Below, in pieces: positions 1-7,975 of a DNA stretch of 64,000 nucleotides. The position numbers and the translations under genes were made by a program. The first letter of the stretch is position 1. The number at the start of each line of letters is the position of its first letter. Source of the stretch: Anaeromyxobacter sp. (GTDB taxonomy: Bacteria; Myxococcota; Myxococcia; Myxococcales; Anaeromyxobacteraceae); NCBI GenBank assembly GCA_016718565.1, contig JADKCZ010000018.1, positions 25,001 through 89,000 of the forward strand, written 5' to 3'. Under the pieces are notes generated by a model. That model saw nothing but the letters and a program-made list of their open reading frames with translations, made no database searches and was not told the origin of the DNA.

Positions 1-97
1 CCCGAGGAGTTGCGTCAACGAGAATCTAGCGGGCCGTTCCTGCTGCTGCGAGGCCCCTCGGTGACCGGGCGCCTTGTAGCCGGGTGACGGATTGGAG
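1..97. other. Short non-coding edge downstream of gmk
   Basis: No coding sequence is supported here. On the minus strand there is a TTGACG hexamer at 18-13 that could be a -35 element of a promoter firing left out of the window, but its -10 would fall beyond the first base, so this cannot be tested. No tRNA cloverleaf could be drawn. Confidence 0.3.
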
Positions 98-784
98 TCA
101 AGCGCCCTGCGAAAGTTCCCAGCAGGCCAGGCTGACCGCGTCGCGCCGACAGGTCGCGGCCACCCGCTCCGCCGCCTCGTCGCGCCCCCCGGCCAGGCGC
201 GCCCGGGCGGCGGCGGAGATGGCGTCGAGGCTGGCCAGCGCCGTCTCCAGCTGGTCGTTGATCACCACGTACTCGTAGGTGGCGAGGCCGCGGGCCACCT
301 CCAGCCTGGCCGCCGCCAGGCGCCGCGTGATGACCTCCTCGGCGTCGGTGCTGCGACCGCGCAGGCGGCGCTCCAGCTCGGCGACGTCCGGCGGGAGGAT
401 GAAGACCGTGGTGGCCTGGCGCGGGAAGGCCGCCTTGAGCTGCTCACCGCCCTGCACGTCGATGTCGAAGATGGCCACCTGGCCGGCCTCCAGCGAGGCC
501 AGCACGGTGCGGCGCAGCGTGCCGTAGCGCTGGCCGTGGACCTCGGCCCACTCGGCCAGCTGGCCCGCCGCCACCAGCGCCTCGAACCGCGGCGGGGCCA
601 CGAAGTGGTAGTCCACGCCGTCCCGCTCGGCGCCGCGCGGCGCGCGGGTGGTGGCGGAGACGCTGAAGACCGCGTCGGCGTGGCCCGCCAGGAAGCGGCG
701 GGCCAGGGTGGTCTTGCCGGCGCCGGAGGGCGCGGAGAGGACGAGGAGCTGGCCAGGCAGGCGCGCCGCCGGCTCACTCGACAT
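98..784 (-). CDS. gmk: Guanylate kinase
   Basis: This gene encodes a 228-residue guanylate kinase that phosphorylates GMP to GDP with ATP in the cytoplasm. A Walker A loop SGAGKT lies near residues 20-25 after the strand LLVLSAPS. The GMP-binding region includes SATTRAPRGAERDGVDYHF, and the lid carries RLRGRSTD. The length is normal for the family (about 205-230). It starts with ATG and overlaps the 3' end of the yicC-type gene by 11 bp, the classic yicC-gmk arrangement. The C-terminal extension of about 20 residues (RDAVSLACWELSQ) is not part of the core fold. Confidence 0.95.
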   Translation of the reverse strand: MSSEPAARLPGQLLVLSAPSGAGKTTLARRFLAGHADAVFSVSATTRAPRGAERDGVDYHFVAPPRFEALVAAGQLAEWAEVHGQRYGTLRRTVLASLEAGQVAIFDIDVQGGEQLKAAFPRQATTVFILPPDVAELERRLRGRSTDAEEVITRRLAAARLEVARGLATYEYVVINDQLETALASLDAISAAARARLAGGRDEAAERVAATCRRDAVSLACWELSQGA

Positions 785-1649
785 TCTGGACCTGCTCCCG
801 CATCCGCTCGATCTCGGCCTTGAGCGAGACCACCACCCCGCTGATCTCGGCGTGCTGGGACTTGGAGCCGATGGTGTTGCCCTCGCGGTGCATCTCCTGG
901 ACGAGGAAGTCGAGCTTGCGGCCGGCCGGTTCCCCGCTGCCCAGCAGCTGGCGGGCCTGGGCCACGTGGCTGCGCAGCCGCGTCACCTCCTCGGCCACGT
1001 CGGTGCGCTCGGCCAGCAGCGCGATCTCCTGGGCCAGGCGCGACGGGTCCAGCGGCACGCCGCGGGTCAGCTCCACCACCCGCTCGGCCAGCCGGGCCCG
1101 GTGGTGCTCCACCGCCTGCGGCGCCAGCGCCTCCACCTTGACCACCAGGGCCTCCACCGTGGTCAGGCGGGCCTCCAGGTCGCGGCGCAGCGCCTCCCCC
1201 TCGCGCACCCGCATGTTCACCAGGGCGTCGAGCGCCTGGGCCATGGCCCGTTCGCTGGCGGCGCGGGCCGCGTCCAGGTCGGCGTCGCGGTCGTCGAGGC
1301 GGATGACGCCCTCGGCCGCGATGATGTCGGAGAGGGTCACCTGCCCGTGCAGGCCCAGGCGGGCCGCCACCTCGGCGTAGGCGCGGGCGTAGGCCTCGGC
1401 CAGCGCGGCGTCGACCCGCGGGGCCATCGAGCCGCCGGCCCCGGCCCGCCGCACCGCCACCTCGATGCCGCCCCGGGCCAGCCGGTCCTTGACGGCGCGG
1501 GTCAGGTCCAGCTCCAGCGGCGAGAGCTCGCGCGGCAGGCGGACCTTCACCTCGCAGAACTTGTGGTTGACCGAGCGGACCTCGACCACCACCTCCTCGC
1601 CGCCGGCGGCGCCTCGGCCAGAGCCGAAGCCGGTCATGCTGCGGATCAT
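774..1649 (-). CDS. YicC family stress-induced endoribonuclease-like protein
   Basis: This gene encodes a 291-residue YicC-family protein. The diagnostic N-terminus IRSMTGFGSG and the C-terminal DUF1732 segment (LDFLVQEMHREGNTIGSKS and a following helix) are both present. Family members in other bacteria act in RNA turnover (known of the family; the role here is inferred). It sits directly upstream of gmk, with translational overlap, in a colinear minus-strand run. Confidence 0.9.
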   Translation of the reverse strand: MIRSMTGFGSGRGAAGGEEVVVEVRSVNHKFCEVKVRLPRELSPLELDLTRAVKDRLARGGIEVAVRRAGAGGSMAPRVDAALAEAYARAYAEVAARLGLHGQVTLSDIIAAEGVIRLDDRDADLDAARAASERAMAQALDALVNMRVREGEALRRDLEARLTTVEALVVKVEALAPQAVEHHRARLAERVVELTRGVPLDPSRLAQEIALLAERTDVAEEVTRLRSHVAQARQLLGSGEPAGRKLDFLVQEMHREGNTIGSKSQHAEISGVVVSLKAEIERMREQVQNVE

Positions 1650-1706
1650 CGAGTCACCAGGGGCGAACGCATCGGGGCGGCTCCTCGCCGGGGAAGCGGG
1701 CCGACG

Positions 1707-1916
1707 CTACCGTCGGGGGTGGGGACCGTCAAGCTCGCGCCCGGACTGGGGAATGGGACGGGCCTCGTCGATCAGCATGACCGGGATCCCGTCGTCGATC
1801 CGGTAGACCAGGCGGCAGGCCAGGCAGCGGATCTCGGCCTCGGCCTCGCGAAACTCGAGGTCGCCCTTGCACTTGGGGCAGGCCAGGATCTCCTTCAGCT
1901 CGGGCGACAGGGCCAT
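1707..1916 (-). CDS. Trm112-like zinc-binding protein
   Basis: This small protein of about 69 residues has a four-cysteine zinc site: CPKC near the start of the domain and CLAC about 20 residues later, then YRIDDGIPVMLIDEAR. That is the Trm112/YcaR signature; relatives stabilise methyltransferases or are of unknown function. I place the start at the ATG giving MALSPELKEIL, because homologues begin there; an in-frame extension to 1967 adds only a Pro/Ala-rich leader. It lies between hldC and yicC. YcaR-like genes often sit beside lpxK/kdsB in envelope clusters, which fits this context. Confidence 0.8.
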   Translation of the reverse strand: MALSPELKEILACPKCKGDLEFREAEAEIRCLACRLVYRIDDGIPVMLIDEARPIPQSGRELDGPHPRR

Positions 1917-1971
1917 GGGGACGCTCCTCGGAGGCGGCACTCTAGGCGCGGGCGCACCCGCCGGCAAGGGC

Positions 1972-2457
1972 TCAGGGCCCTGGCTTGCGCGCCGCCTCGA
2001 GCTGGCCGAGCAGCGCGGTGGTGGAGTGGTCCTTGGGGTCGCCGGCCACCGCCACCCGCCCCCCGTAGGCCCTCACCTCGGCCGCCTCCGGGATGGTCTC
2101 GGGCGTGTAGTCGGTGCCCTTGACGTGCACGTCCGGGTGCAGGGCCCGGATGATGGGCACCACGTCGCGGGAGGGGAAGACCACCACGAAGTCCACGCAG
2201 GCCAGGCCGGCCACGATCTCGGCCCGCTCGTCCTCCGGCACGATGGGCCTGCCGGGGCCCTTGTAGGCCCTGGTGGAGGCGTCGCTGTTCACCGCCACCA
2301 GCAGCAGGTCGGCCTCGGCCTTGGCTCCCTGCAGGTAGCGCAGGTGGCCCACGTGGAACAGGTCGAAGATGCCGTTGGCCAGCGCCAGGGTCCGGCCGGC
2401 GGCGGTGGCCTCGGCGCGGAGCCGGGGCAGGTCGTCGAGGGTGACGCGGGCGGACAC
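1972..2457 (-). CDS. hldC: D-glycero-beta-D-manno-heptose 1-phosphate adenylyltransferase
   Basis: This gene encodes the 161-residue adenylyltransferase of ADP-heptose synthesis, corresponding to the C-terminal domain of HldE (RfaE2). The nucleotidyltransferase signature NGIFDLFHVGHLRYL contains the HxGH motif. A later stretch has KGTDYTPETIPEA followed by GGRVAVAGDPKDHSTT. It starts with GTG preceded by a clear AGGAG. The kinase half is the separate gene just upstream, 8 bp away, so heptose activation is encoded by two ORFs rather than the fused HldE of enterics. The product feeds the GT9 heptosyltransferase at 5654-6646. Confidence 0.9.
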   Translation of the reverse strand: MSARVTLDDLPRLRAEATAAGRTLALANGIFDLFHVGHLRYLQGAKAEADLLLVAVNSDASTRAYKGPGRPIVPEDERAEIVAGLACVDFVVVFPSRDVVPIIRALHPDVHVKGTDYTPETIPEAAEVRAYGGRVAVAGDPKDHSTTALLGQLEAARKPGP

Positions 2458-2465
2458 GGGGCTCC

Positions 2466-3476
2466 TCAGGGCTGGCGCAGCGCGGCCGCCAGCTCGGCGC
2501 GGGAGACGGTGGCGGTGCCCGGCTTCAGCACCTGGAGCGCCCCCGCCACGTTGGCGAGCCGGGCCGCGGTCACCGGATCGCCGCCGGCGGCCAGCCCGGC
2601 GGCGAAGGCGGCGGCCACCGTGTCGCCCGCCCCGGTGACGTCCACCGCGTCCTGGCGCCCGTGGGCCGGCAGGTGCACCGCCGGCTGGCCGGGGCGGAAG
2701 AGCGACAGCCCGTTGCGGCCGCGGGTGACCAGCAGGACGTCGCAGGCCACGCGCCGCAGCAGCACCCGGGCGGCCTTCTCCAGGCCGCGCGGCTGCGACA
2801 GCGCCACGCCGCTGGCGGCCTCCAGCTCCACCTCGTTGGGCTTCACCATGGTGAGCCCGGTGAACTGGCGCAGGGCGTAGCGCGAGTCCACGCAGACCGG
2901 CACCCCGCCCCGCTTGAGCGCCCGCAGCGCCTCCACGGCGGCTGGCCCGAGGGTGCCCGAGCCGTAGTCGCTGGCCAGCACCGCGCCGGCGCCCCGCGCG
3001 GCCCGGCGCAGCTGGGCCAGCAGCTTGCGCTCCACCGCGGCCGGCAGCGGGCCGGTGGGGGCGCGGTCGAGCCGCAGCATCTGCTGGCGGCGGGTGGAGC
3101 GGCCGCCGGCCAGGATGCGGGTCTTGGCCTCGGTGGGACGCCCCTTGACCTGCAGCAGGCCGGTCACCTCGATGCCGCCGCGCTCGAGCTCGTCGAGCAG
3201 GGCGGTGCCGAGCGGGTCGTCGCCCACCACCCCGACGGCGCGCACCGTGACCCCCATGGCGGCGAGGTTCTGGGCGGCGTTGCCGGCGCCGCCGGCCTTC
3301 AGCTCGGAGCCCTCGTAGCGGACGATGAGCACCGGCGCCTCGCGGCTGATCCGCTCGGTCTCGCCGAAGAGGTACTCGTCGGCCACGAAGTCGCCGACCA
3401 CCACCACCTCGGCGGCCGGGAAGGCGGGCAGCAGGGCGGCGACGGCGGCGAGCTCCGGCGTGGGTGCGGCGGGCAC
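2466..3476 (-). CDS. hldA: D-glycero-beta-D-manno-heptose-7-phosphate kinase (PfkB family)
   Basis: This gene encodes about 336 residues of a ribokinase/PfkB-family kinase equivalent to the N-terminal half of HldE (RfaE1). The DEYLFGETERISREAP substrate-binding segment is typical of RfaE, GGAGNAAQNLAAMG binds sugar, and the C-terminal PfkB signature DVTGAGDTVAAAF contains the catalytic Asp. I chose the GTG at 3476; a TTG three codons upstream is possible. The gene lies immediately before hldC. About 100 bp upstream are the 3' end of the LpxL-type gene and a palindromic repeat. Confidence 0.88.
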   Translation of the reverse strand: MPAAPTPELAAVAALLPAFPAAEVVVVGDFVADEYLFGETERISREAPVLIVRYEGSELKAGGAGNAAQNLAAMGVTVRAVGVVGDDPLGTALLDELERGGIEVTGLLQVKGRPTEAKTRILAGGRSTRRQQMLRLDRAPTGPLPAAVERKLLAQLRRAARGAGAVLASDYGSGTLGPAAVEALRALKRGGVPVCVDSRYALRQFTGLTMVKPNEVELEAASGVALSQPRGLEKAARVLLRRVACDVLLVTRGRNGLSLFRPGQPAVHLPAHGRQDAVDVTGAGDTVAAAFAAGLAAGGDPVTAARLANVAGALQVLKPGTATVSRAELAAALRQP

Positions 3477-3544
3477 GGATCTCAAGTACCGCGGGGGGCC
3501 TGGGGCGTCAACGTGAGGGCGCCGCGACGCGACGCACGCACCCG

Positions 3545-3583
3545 CCCCTCACCCCGGCCTCCCCAATGGAAGGGAGAGGGGCC
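3545..3583 (+). repeat. Palindromic REP-like element (degenerate copy)
   Basis: The plus strand reads CCCCTCACCCCGGCCT followed by an imperfect hairpin around CCTCCCC and GGGAGAGGGG. The CTCACCCCGGCC core matches, in opposite orientation, the two better copies at 54611-54672 and 54752-54813. It lies just after the stop of the LpxL-type gene and next to a GGTCGR hexanucleotide tract. Confidence 0.6.
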
Positions 3584-3585
3584 TC

Positions 3586-4539
3586 TCAAGGAGCCTCGCT
3601 CGAGGTCGAGGTCGGGGTCGGGGTCGGGGTCGAGGTCGGGGTCGAGGTCGGGGTCGAGGTCGAGGTCGAGGTCGGGGTCGAGGTCGGGGTCGGTGGCCTG
3701 GTCTTCCAGCGCCGGTGCACCCAGTACCAGCGGTCCGGATGGCGCCGCACCCAGTGCTCCAGCTTGTCGTTGAGGAGCTGCGTGAAGGCCAGGTCGTCGG
3801 CCTCCGGGTTCCCCGTGTCGGATGGGACCAGCGGCCCCTCGATGAACACCCGGTGTCGCCCGTCGCCGAGCGGCACCGAGAGCGTGAAGATGATGGCGCA
3901 GCCGGTCTTGCGGGCCAGGAAGGCCGGGGTCGAGGCGGTGGCGGCCGGCACGCCGAAGAAGGTGGGGAAGACCGGGTGGACCGGCTGGTTCTGGTCGATG
4001 GTCCAGCCGATGACCCGGTTCTGCTTGAGGGCCCGCAGGATGGCCCGCATCGTCTGGCCCGGCTCGACCACCAGCTCGTCCACGCCCGACCGCCGCCGCA
4101 CCTCGCGGATGAGGTCGTTGACCACGTTCTTCCCCATCTTGCGGGCGATCTGGGTGATGGGGACGCCGCGCCGGGTGTTGGCCGAGGCCAGCAGGTCGAA
4201 GTTCCCGAAGTGGGCGGTGCAGGCGATCACGCCCTTCCCGCGCGCCGCGGCCGCCAGGTAGCACTCCCAGCCGTCGTAGACGAAGATCCGGTCGAGCGCC
4301 TCGGGCGAGAGCGTCGGCACCCGCAGGAAGTCGGGGATCATCTGCCCGAGGTGGCGGTAGTTGGCGCGGGCGATGGCCCGCCGCTCCGCCTCGGGCTTCT
4401 CCGGGAAGGCCAGCCGCAGGTTGTCGAGGGCCACCCGGCGGCGGATGCCGAGGGTCCAGGCCAGCCAGCCGACGAAGGCGCCGAAGGCCGAGAGGACGGG
4501 ACGCGGCAGGGCGCCGAGCAGGTTGAGGACGAAGGTCAT
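3586..4539 (-). CDS. Lysophospholipid/lipid A acyltransferase (LpxL/HtrB family)
   Basis: This gene encodes a 317-residue member of the late acyltransferase family that adds secondary acyl chains to lipid A at the inner membrane. There is an N-terminal hydrophobic segment (residues about 5-30) and the catalytic HX4D motif HFGNFD at 110-115. A second conserved block GWTIDQNQ follows, then FFGVPAATASTPAFLARKTG. The ATG overlaps the stop of lpxK (ATGA). After residue about 282 (HRRWKTRP) the chain ends in roughly 35 Pro/Thr/Ser residues encoded by a hexanucleotide repeat, which the family does not normally have. Exact acceptor position and acyl chain are not deducible. Confidence 0.85.
   Translation of the reverse strand: MTFVLNLLGALPRPVLSAFGAFVGWLAWTLGIRRRVALDNLRLAFPEKPEAERRAIARANYRHLGQMIPDFLRVPTLSPEALDRIFVYDGWECYLAAAARGKGVIACTAHFGNFDLLASANTRRGVPITQIARKMGKNVVNDLIREVRRRSGVDELVVEPGQTMRAILRALKQNRVIGWTIDQNQPVHPVFPTFFGVPAATASTPAFLARKTGCAIIFTLSVPLGDGRHRVFIEGPLVPSDTGNPEADDLAFTQLLNDKLEHWVRRHPDRWYWVHRRWKTRPPTPTSTPTSTSTSTPTSTPTSTPTPTPTSTSSEAP
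3599..3693 (+). repeat. GGTCGR hexanucleotide tract inside an acyltransferase gene
   Basis: There are about 16 units of GGTCGA/GGTCGG. On the minus strand these are alternating ACC and TCG/CCG codons, giving a Thr-Ser/Thr-Pro tail at the C-terminus of the LpxL-type protein. The unit length is a multiple of three, so copy-number change alters tail length and not frame. Confidence 0.9.
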
Positions 4540-5657
4540 GGTGCCGGGATCCGGCGGCGAGCATCCCCCGCCCGCAGGGCGGCGTCGAGGGCCGCGTCGA
4601 GGGCCTCGGCGCCGGCGGTGATGGCCGCCTCGATGCGGACCACCACCAGGCGCGGGTCGGCGGCCTGGGCCGGGTCGAGCCGCACCGCGTCCTTCTCGGT
4701 GGTCACCACCAGGTCGCAGCCGGCGGCCTTCGCCGCGGCGAAGGCCAGCGCCAGCTCGGCCGGCGTGAAGCGGTGGTGGTCGGGGTGGCGCCGCTCGGCC
4801 GCCACGGTGGCGCCCAGCCCCTCCACGGTGCGCCGGAAGGCGCCCGGGCGGGCCAGGCCGGAGAGCAGCAGCACCCGCCGGCCCCGCAGCGCCGCCAGGC
4901 CCAGGGAGCGCGCCAGGGCGCCGTCCACCACGTCGATGGGCTGGTGGCGCGACTCCACCGGCGCCCGGCCGGTGGCGGCGCGGGCCAGGTCGCGCCAGCG
5001 GTCCAGCAGCGCCGGCTCGGCCTGGTCCACCCGCGAGAGCCAGACCAGGCCGGCCCGCCCCAGGGCCGAGCGTGGCTCGCGGTTGGGCCCGGCCGGCAGG
5101 AGCAGGCCGTTGCCCACCGGGTTGGCGGCGTCCAGCACCACCACGTCGAGGTCCCGGGCCAGGGCGCGGTGCTGGAACCCGTCGTCGAGCAGCAGGGCGT
5201 CGGCCCCCAGCGCCGCCACGGCCCGGCCGGCCAGGGCGGCGCGCGCCGGGCCGCACAGCACCCGCAGTCCGGGCAGGCGCCGCGCCAGCAGCACCGGCTC
5301 GTCGCCGCCCTCGGCGGCGCCCAGGAGCACCGCCCGCCCGTCGGCCACCACCCGCAGGTCCGTGCGGGTGGCGCCGTAGCCGCGCGACAGGACCGCCACG
5401 GCGCGGCCGCGCGCCACCAGCCGGGCCGCGATGGCCAGCGTCACCGGGGTCTTGCCGGCTCCGCCCACCGCCAGGTTGCCCACCGAGATCACCGGCGCCG
5501 CCGCCCGCGCCGCCGGGAGCCAGCCGCGCCGGTAGGCCAGGCCGCGCAGCGCCACCACCAGGCCGAAGAGCAGCGCGGCCAGCCCGAGGGGCGCGGCCAG
5601 CAGCCAGGCCAGCGGGCCCCGCCGCGGCGACCACCAGGCCTGCTCCAGCAGGCTCAC
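4536..5657 (-). CDS. lpxK: Tetraacyldisaccharide 4'-kinase
   Basis: This gene encodes 373 residues of LpxK, which phosphorylates the 4' position of the lipid A disaccharide at the cytoplasmic face of the inner membrane. An N-terminal membrane helix (about residues 15-38) is followed by ISVGNLAVGGAGKTP, a Walker A loop, then LSRGYG and DGFQHRALARDLD. The C-terminal region has HPDHHRFTPAEL and VTTEKDAVRL, both family hallmarks. The start is a GTG that overlaps the stop of the heptosyltransferase gene (GTGA). The stop overlaps the ATG of the acyltransferase. Both overlaps imply translational coupling. Confidence 0.93.
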   Translation of the reverse strand: MSLLEQAWWSPRRGPLAWLLAAPLGLAALLFGLVVALRGLAYRRGWLPAARAAAPVISVGNLAVGGAGKTPVTLAIAARLVARGRAVAVLSRGYGATRTDLRVVADGRAVLLGAAEGGDEPVLLARRLPGLRVLCGPARAALAGRAVAALGADALLLDDGFQHRALARDLDVVVLDAANPVGNGLLLPAGPNREPRSALGRAGLVWLSRVDQAEPALLDRWRDLARAATGRAPVESRHQPIDVVDGALARSLGLAALRGRRVLLLSGLARPGAFRRTVEGLGATVAAERRHPDHHRFTPAELALAFAAAKAAGCDLVVTTEKDAVRLDPAQAADPRLVVVRIEAAITAGAEALDAALDAALRAGDARRRIPAP

Positions 5658-6646
5658 CGCAGCAGCTCCCGGGCGGCCGCCAGCACGGCGTCCTCGCCCA
5701 GGTCGGCCAGGCAGCGGTGGTGGCCGAGCGGGCAGCGCTCGCCGCCGTGGTTGGAGCAGGGCTGGCAGGCCAGGCCGAGCGAGAGGGCGCGGCCGGGCGG
5801 CGGCGGGCCCCAGCGCACCGCCGAGGTCGGGCCGAAGAGCGCCAGCGCCGGGACCCCCAGCGCGCCGGCCAGGTGGACCGGGCCCGAGTCGCAGGCCACC
5901 AGCAGCCGCACCTCGGCCAGCGCGGCGGCCATCCCCTCCACCCGCAGCGGCGTGAGGTCGGCGGCCAGGGGGACGCGGCAGGCGGCGCGGAAGGCGGCCA
6001 CCGCCGCGGCGTCGCCCGGGCCGGCGCACAGCACCAGCCCGAAGCCGTCGGCGTGCAGGCCCTCGGCCACCCGGGCGAACCGCTCGGGCGCCCAGCGCTT
6101 GGTGGCCCAGGTGGCGCCAGGCGCCAGCGCCACCAGCGGGCGCGGCGCCCCGGCCAGGAGCTCGGCCGCCTGCGCCCGGGCCCGCGCCGGGAGGTTGATG
6201 CGCAGCGGGCCGGGGGGGCCGGCGCCGAGCGGCGCCAGCACCTCGGCGTAGAGGCGGGTGGCGTGGGCCCGGGTGACCGGGCGGTCGCGCCCCAGGAGCG
6301 CCAGCAGCGCCTGGCCCGCGCTGCGGCGGTGGTAGAAGAGCCGCCGCGGCGCCGCCGCCAGGGCCAGCCAGGCGCTCTTCACCTTCTCCTGCAGGTCGAT
6401 GGCCAGGTCGAAGCGACCGCGCAGGCGAGCCCGCAGCGCCGCCGGGCCGTCCTCCCCGGCCTTGCCGAGCCGGTGCACGGCGGCCAGCTCCGGCAGCCCC
6501 TCCAGGAGCGGCGCGTAGGCCGGCGCGGTGACCCACTCGATGGTGGCCCCCGGGAAGCGCGCCCGCAGCGGCCCGAGCACGCTGGTGGCCAGCACCACGT
6601 CGCCCAGCGCGGAGTACCGGATGACCAGGATGCGCTCGGCCTTCAC
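5654..6646 (-). CDS. Glycosyltransferase family 9 (ADP-heptose:LPS heptosyltransferase)
   Basis: This gene encodes a 330-residue GT9 protein with N-terminal ERILVIRYSALGDVVLATS and the C-terminal donor-site region LLVACDSGPVHLAGALGVPALALFGPTS, both characteristic of WaaC/WaaF/WaaQ. It transfers L-glycero-D-manno-heptose to the inner LPS core in the cytoplasm (family knowledge). Two cysteine motifs near the C-terminus (CQPCSNHGGERCPLGHHRC) are a common GT9 decoration. Its ATG overlaps the waaA stop and its own stop overlaps lpxK. Which heptose it adds is unresolved. Confidence 0.88.
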   Translation of the reverse strand: MKAERILVIRYSALGDVVLATSVLGPLRARFPGATIEWVTAPAYAPLLEGLPELAAVHRLGKAGEDGPAALRARLRGRFDLAIDLQEKVKSAWLALAAAPRRLFYHRRSAGQALLALLGRDRPVTRAHATRLYAEVLAPLGAGPPGPLRINLPARARAQAAELLAGAPRPLVALAPGATWATKRWAPERFARVAEGLHADGFGLVLCAGPGDAAAVAAFRAACRVPLAADLTPLRVEGMAAALAEVRLLVACDSGPVHLAGALGVPALALFGPTSAVRWGPPPPGRALSLGLACQPCSNHGGERCPLGHHRCLADLGEDAVLAAARELLR

Positions 6647-7923
6647 GTCGGCGCCTTCCCGCGCGGCAGCACCGCCAGCATGTGGTCGACGTTGCGGGCG
6701 CTGGCCCCGCGGATGGCCGAGACGGCCCGCCGCGCCAGGGTGCCGAGCTCCTCGAGCTGGTCCGGGCGGGACAGCAGGTCGTCGGCCACCCGCAGCAGCT
6801 GCTCCGGCGTGCCCACCTGGATGCCACCGCGCCCCTGCAGCACCTGCACCGAGTCCTTGAAGTTCTCCATGTGCGGGCCGAACAGGACCGGCTTGCCCTG
6901 GGCGGCCGGCTCCAGCAGGTTCTGCCCGCCGCGGGTCACGAAGCTGCCGCCCACGAACACCAGGGTGGCCAGCCGGTAGGCCACCGCCAGCTCGCCGATG
7001 GTGTCCAGGATGGTCACCGCGGCGTGCCCGGCCGCCGCGCCCCCGCTGCGCAGCCGCACGTCCAGGCCGGCCTCCACCGCCAGCGCCATGATGCGCCCGG
7101 CCCGCTCCACGTAGCGCGGGGCCACCACCAGCTGCAGCCCGGGGTGCCGCCTGGCCAGGGTGGAATAGACCGCCAGCACCAGCTCCTCCTCGCCCTCGTG
7201 GGTGGAGCCCGCCATGAAGACCGGCGAGACCGGCGAGAGGCCCATCTCGACCCGCAGGGCGTCCTCCCGACCGGCCACCCCGTCCAGCACCAGCGCGTCG
7301 AACTTGGTGTTGCCGGTGGCCCAGACGCGGTCCGGCGGGGCGCCCAGCGCCAGGGCCCGCCCCGCCTCCTCGTCGGAGCGCATCAGGAAGCAGTCGATGG
7401 ACCGCAGCGGGTTGCCGATGGCGGCGAACAGGGCGCGGTAGCGCGAGAGCTTGGCGGGGTTGAACCGGCCGTTGGTGAGCGCGATGCGGGCCCCGGCCCG
7501 GCGGGCCGCGCGGATCAGCCCGGGCCAGATCTCGGTGTACTCCAGCACCAGCAGGTCGGGCCGGAGCGCCCGCATGGCCCGGGCGGTGGCGCCCGGCAGG
7601 TCGTAGGGCGCGTAGACCACCACGTCGGCCTCGCCCAGCTTCTGGCGGGCCATCTCCAGGCCGCTGTTGGTGATGGTGGAGACGATGACGCAGCAGCCGG
7701 GGTGGCGCGCCTTGAGCTCCTTCATCATGGGCTGCAGCGAGAGCAGGTCGCCGGCGCTGGCGCCGTGCAGCCAGATGCGCGGGCTGCCCCGCCCCAGGTC
7801 GCGGCCCGCGCCGTACAGGCCGAGCCGCTCGCCGAAGCCGTGGCGCAGCTTGCGGTGCGTCAGCAGCACCGGCAGGCCGACGAGGAAGAGCAGGTAGCTC
7901 GCGAGGGCGTACAGGAGGTGCAC
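6643..7923 (-). CDS. waaA: 3-deoxy-D-manno-octulosonic acid transferase
   Basis: This gene encodes a 426-residue Kdo transferase, a GT30 enzyme that adds Kdo to lipid IVA. A membrane-anchoring helix at residues 3-20 is followed by LTHRKLRHGFGERLG and the HGASAGDL motif (equivalent to the HAVSVGE region). Further on are LTNGRFN, AGSTHEGEEE and the Kdo-site loop GGSFVTRGGQNLLEPAAQG. It begins with GTG. It overlaps the next gene and lies 52 bp from msbA. The number of Kdo residues added cannot be read from the sequence. Confidence 0.93.
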   Translation of the reverse strand: MHLLYALASYLLFLVGLPVLLTHRKLRHGFGERLGLYGAGRDLGRGSPRIWLHGASAGDLLSLQPMMKELKARHPGCCVIVSTITNSGLEMARQKLGEADVVVYAPYDLPGATARAMRALRPDLLVLEYTEIWPGLIRAARRAGARIALTNGRFNPAKLSRYRALFAAIGNPLRSIDCFLMRSDEEAGRALALGAPPDRVWATGNTKFDALVLDGVAGREDALRVEMGLSPVSPVFMAGSTHEGEEELVLAVYSTLARRHPGLQLVVAPRYVERAGRIMALAVEAGLDVRLRSGGAAAGHAAVTILDTIGELAVAYRLATLVFVGGSFVTRGGQNLLEPAAQGKPVLFGPHMENFKDSVQVLQGRGGIQVGTPEQLLRVADDLLSRPDQLEELGTLARRAVSAIRGASARNVDHMLAVLPRGKAPT

Positions 7924-7975
7924 GGGCGGGCCGAGTCCTAGCCGAACCGGGGCGGTGGGGTGAAGCGCCGGGTGA

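Noticed and set aside
1..97. Possible tRNA or rRNA leader at the left edge
   Set aside because: No acceptor stem or T-loop could be drawn. Only a -35-like TTGACG is visible and its -10 would be outside the window.
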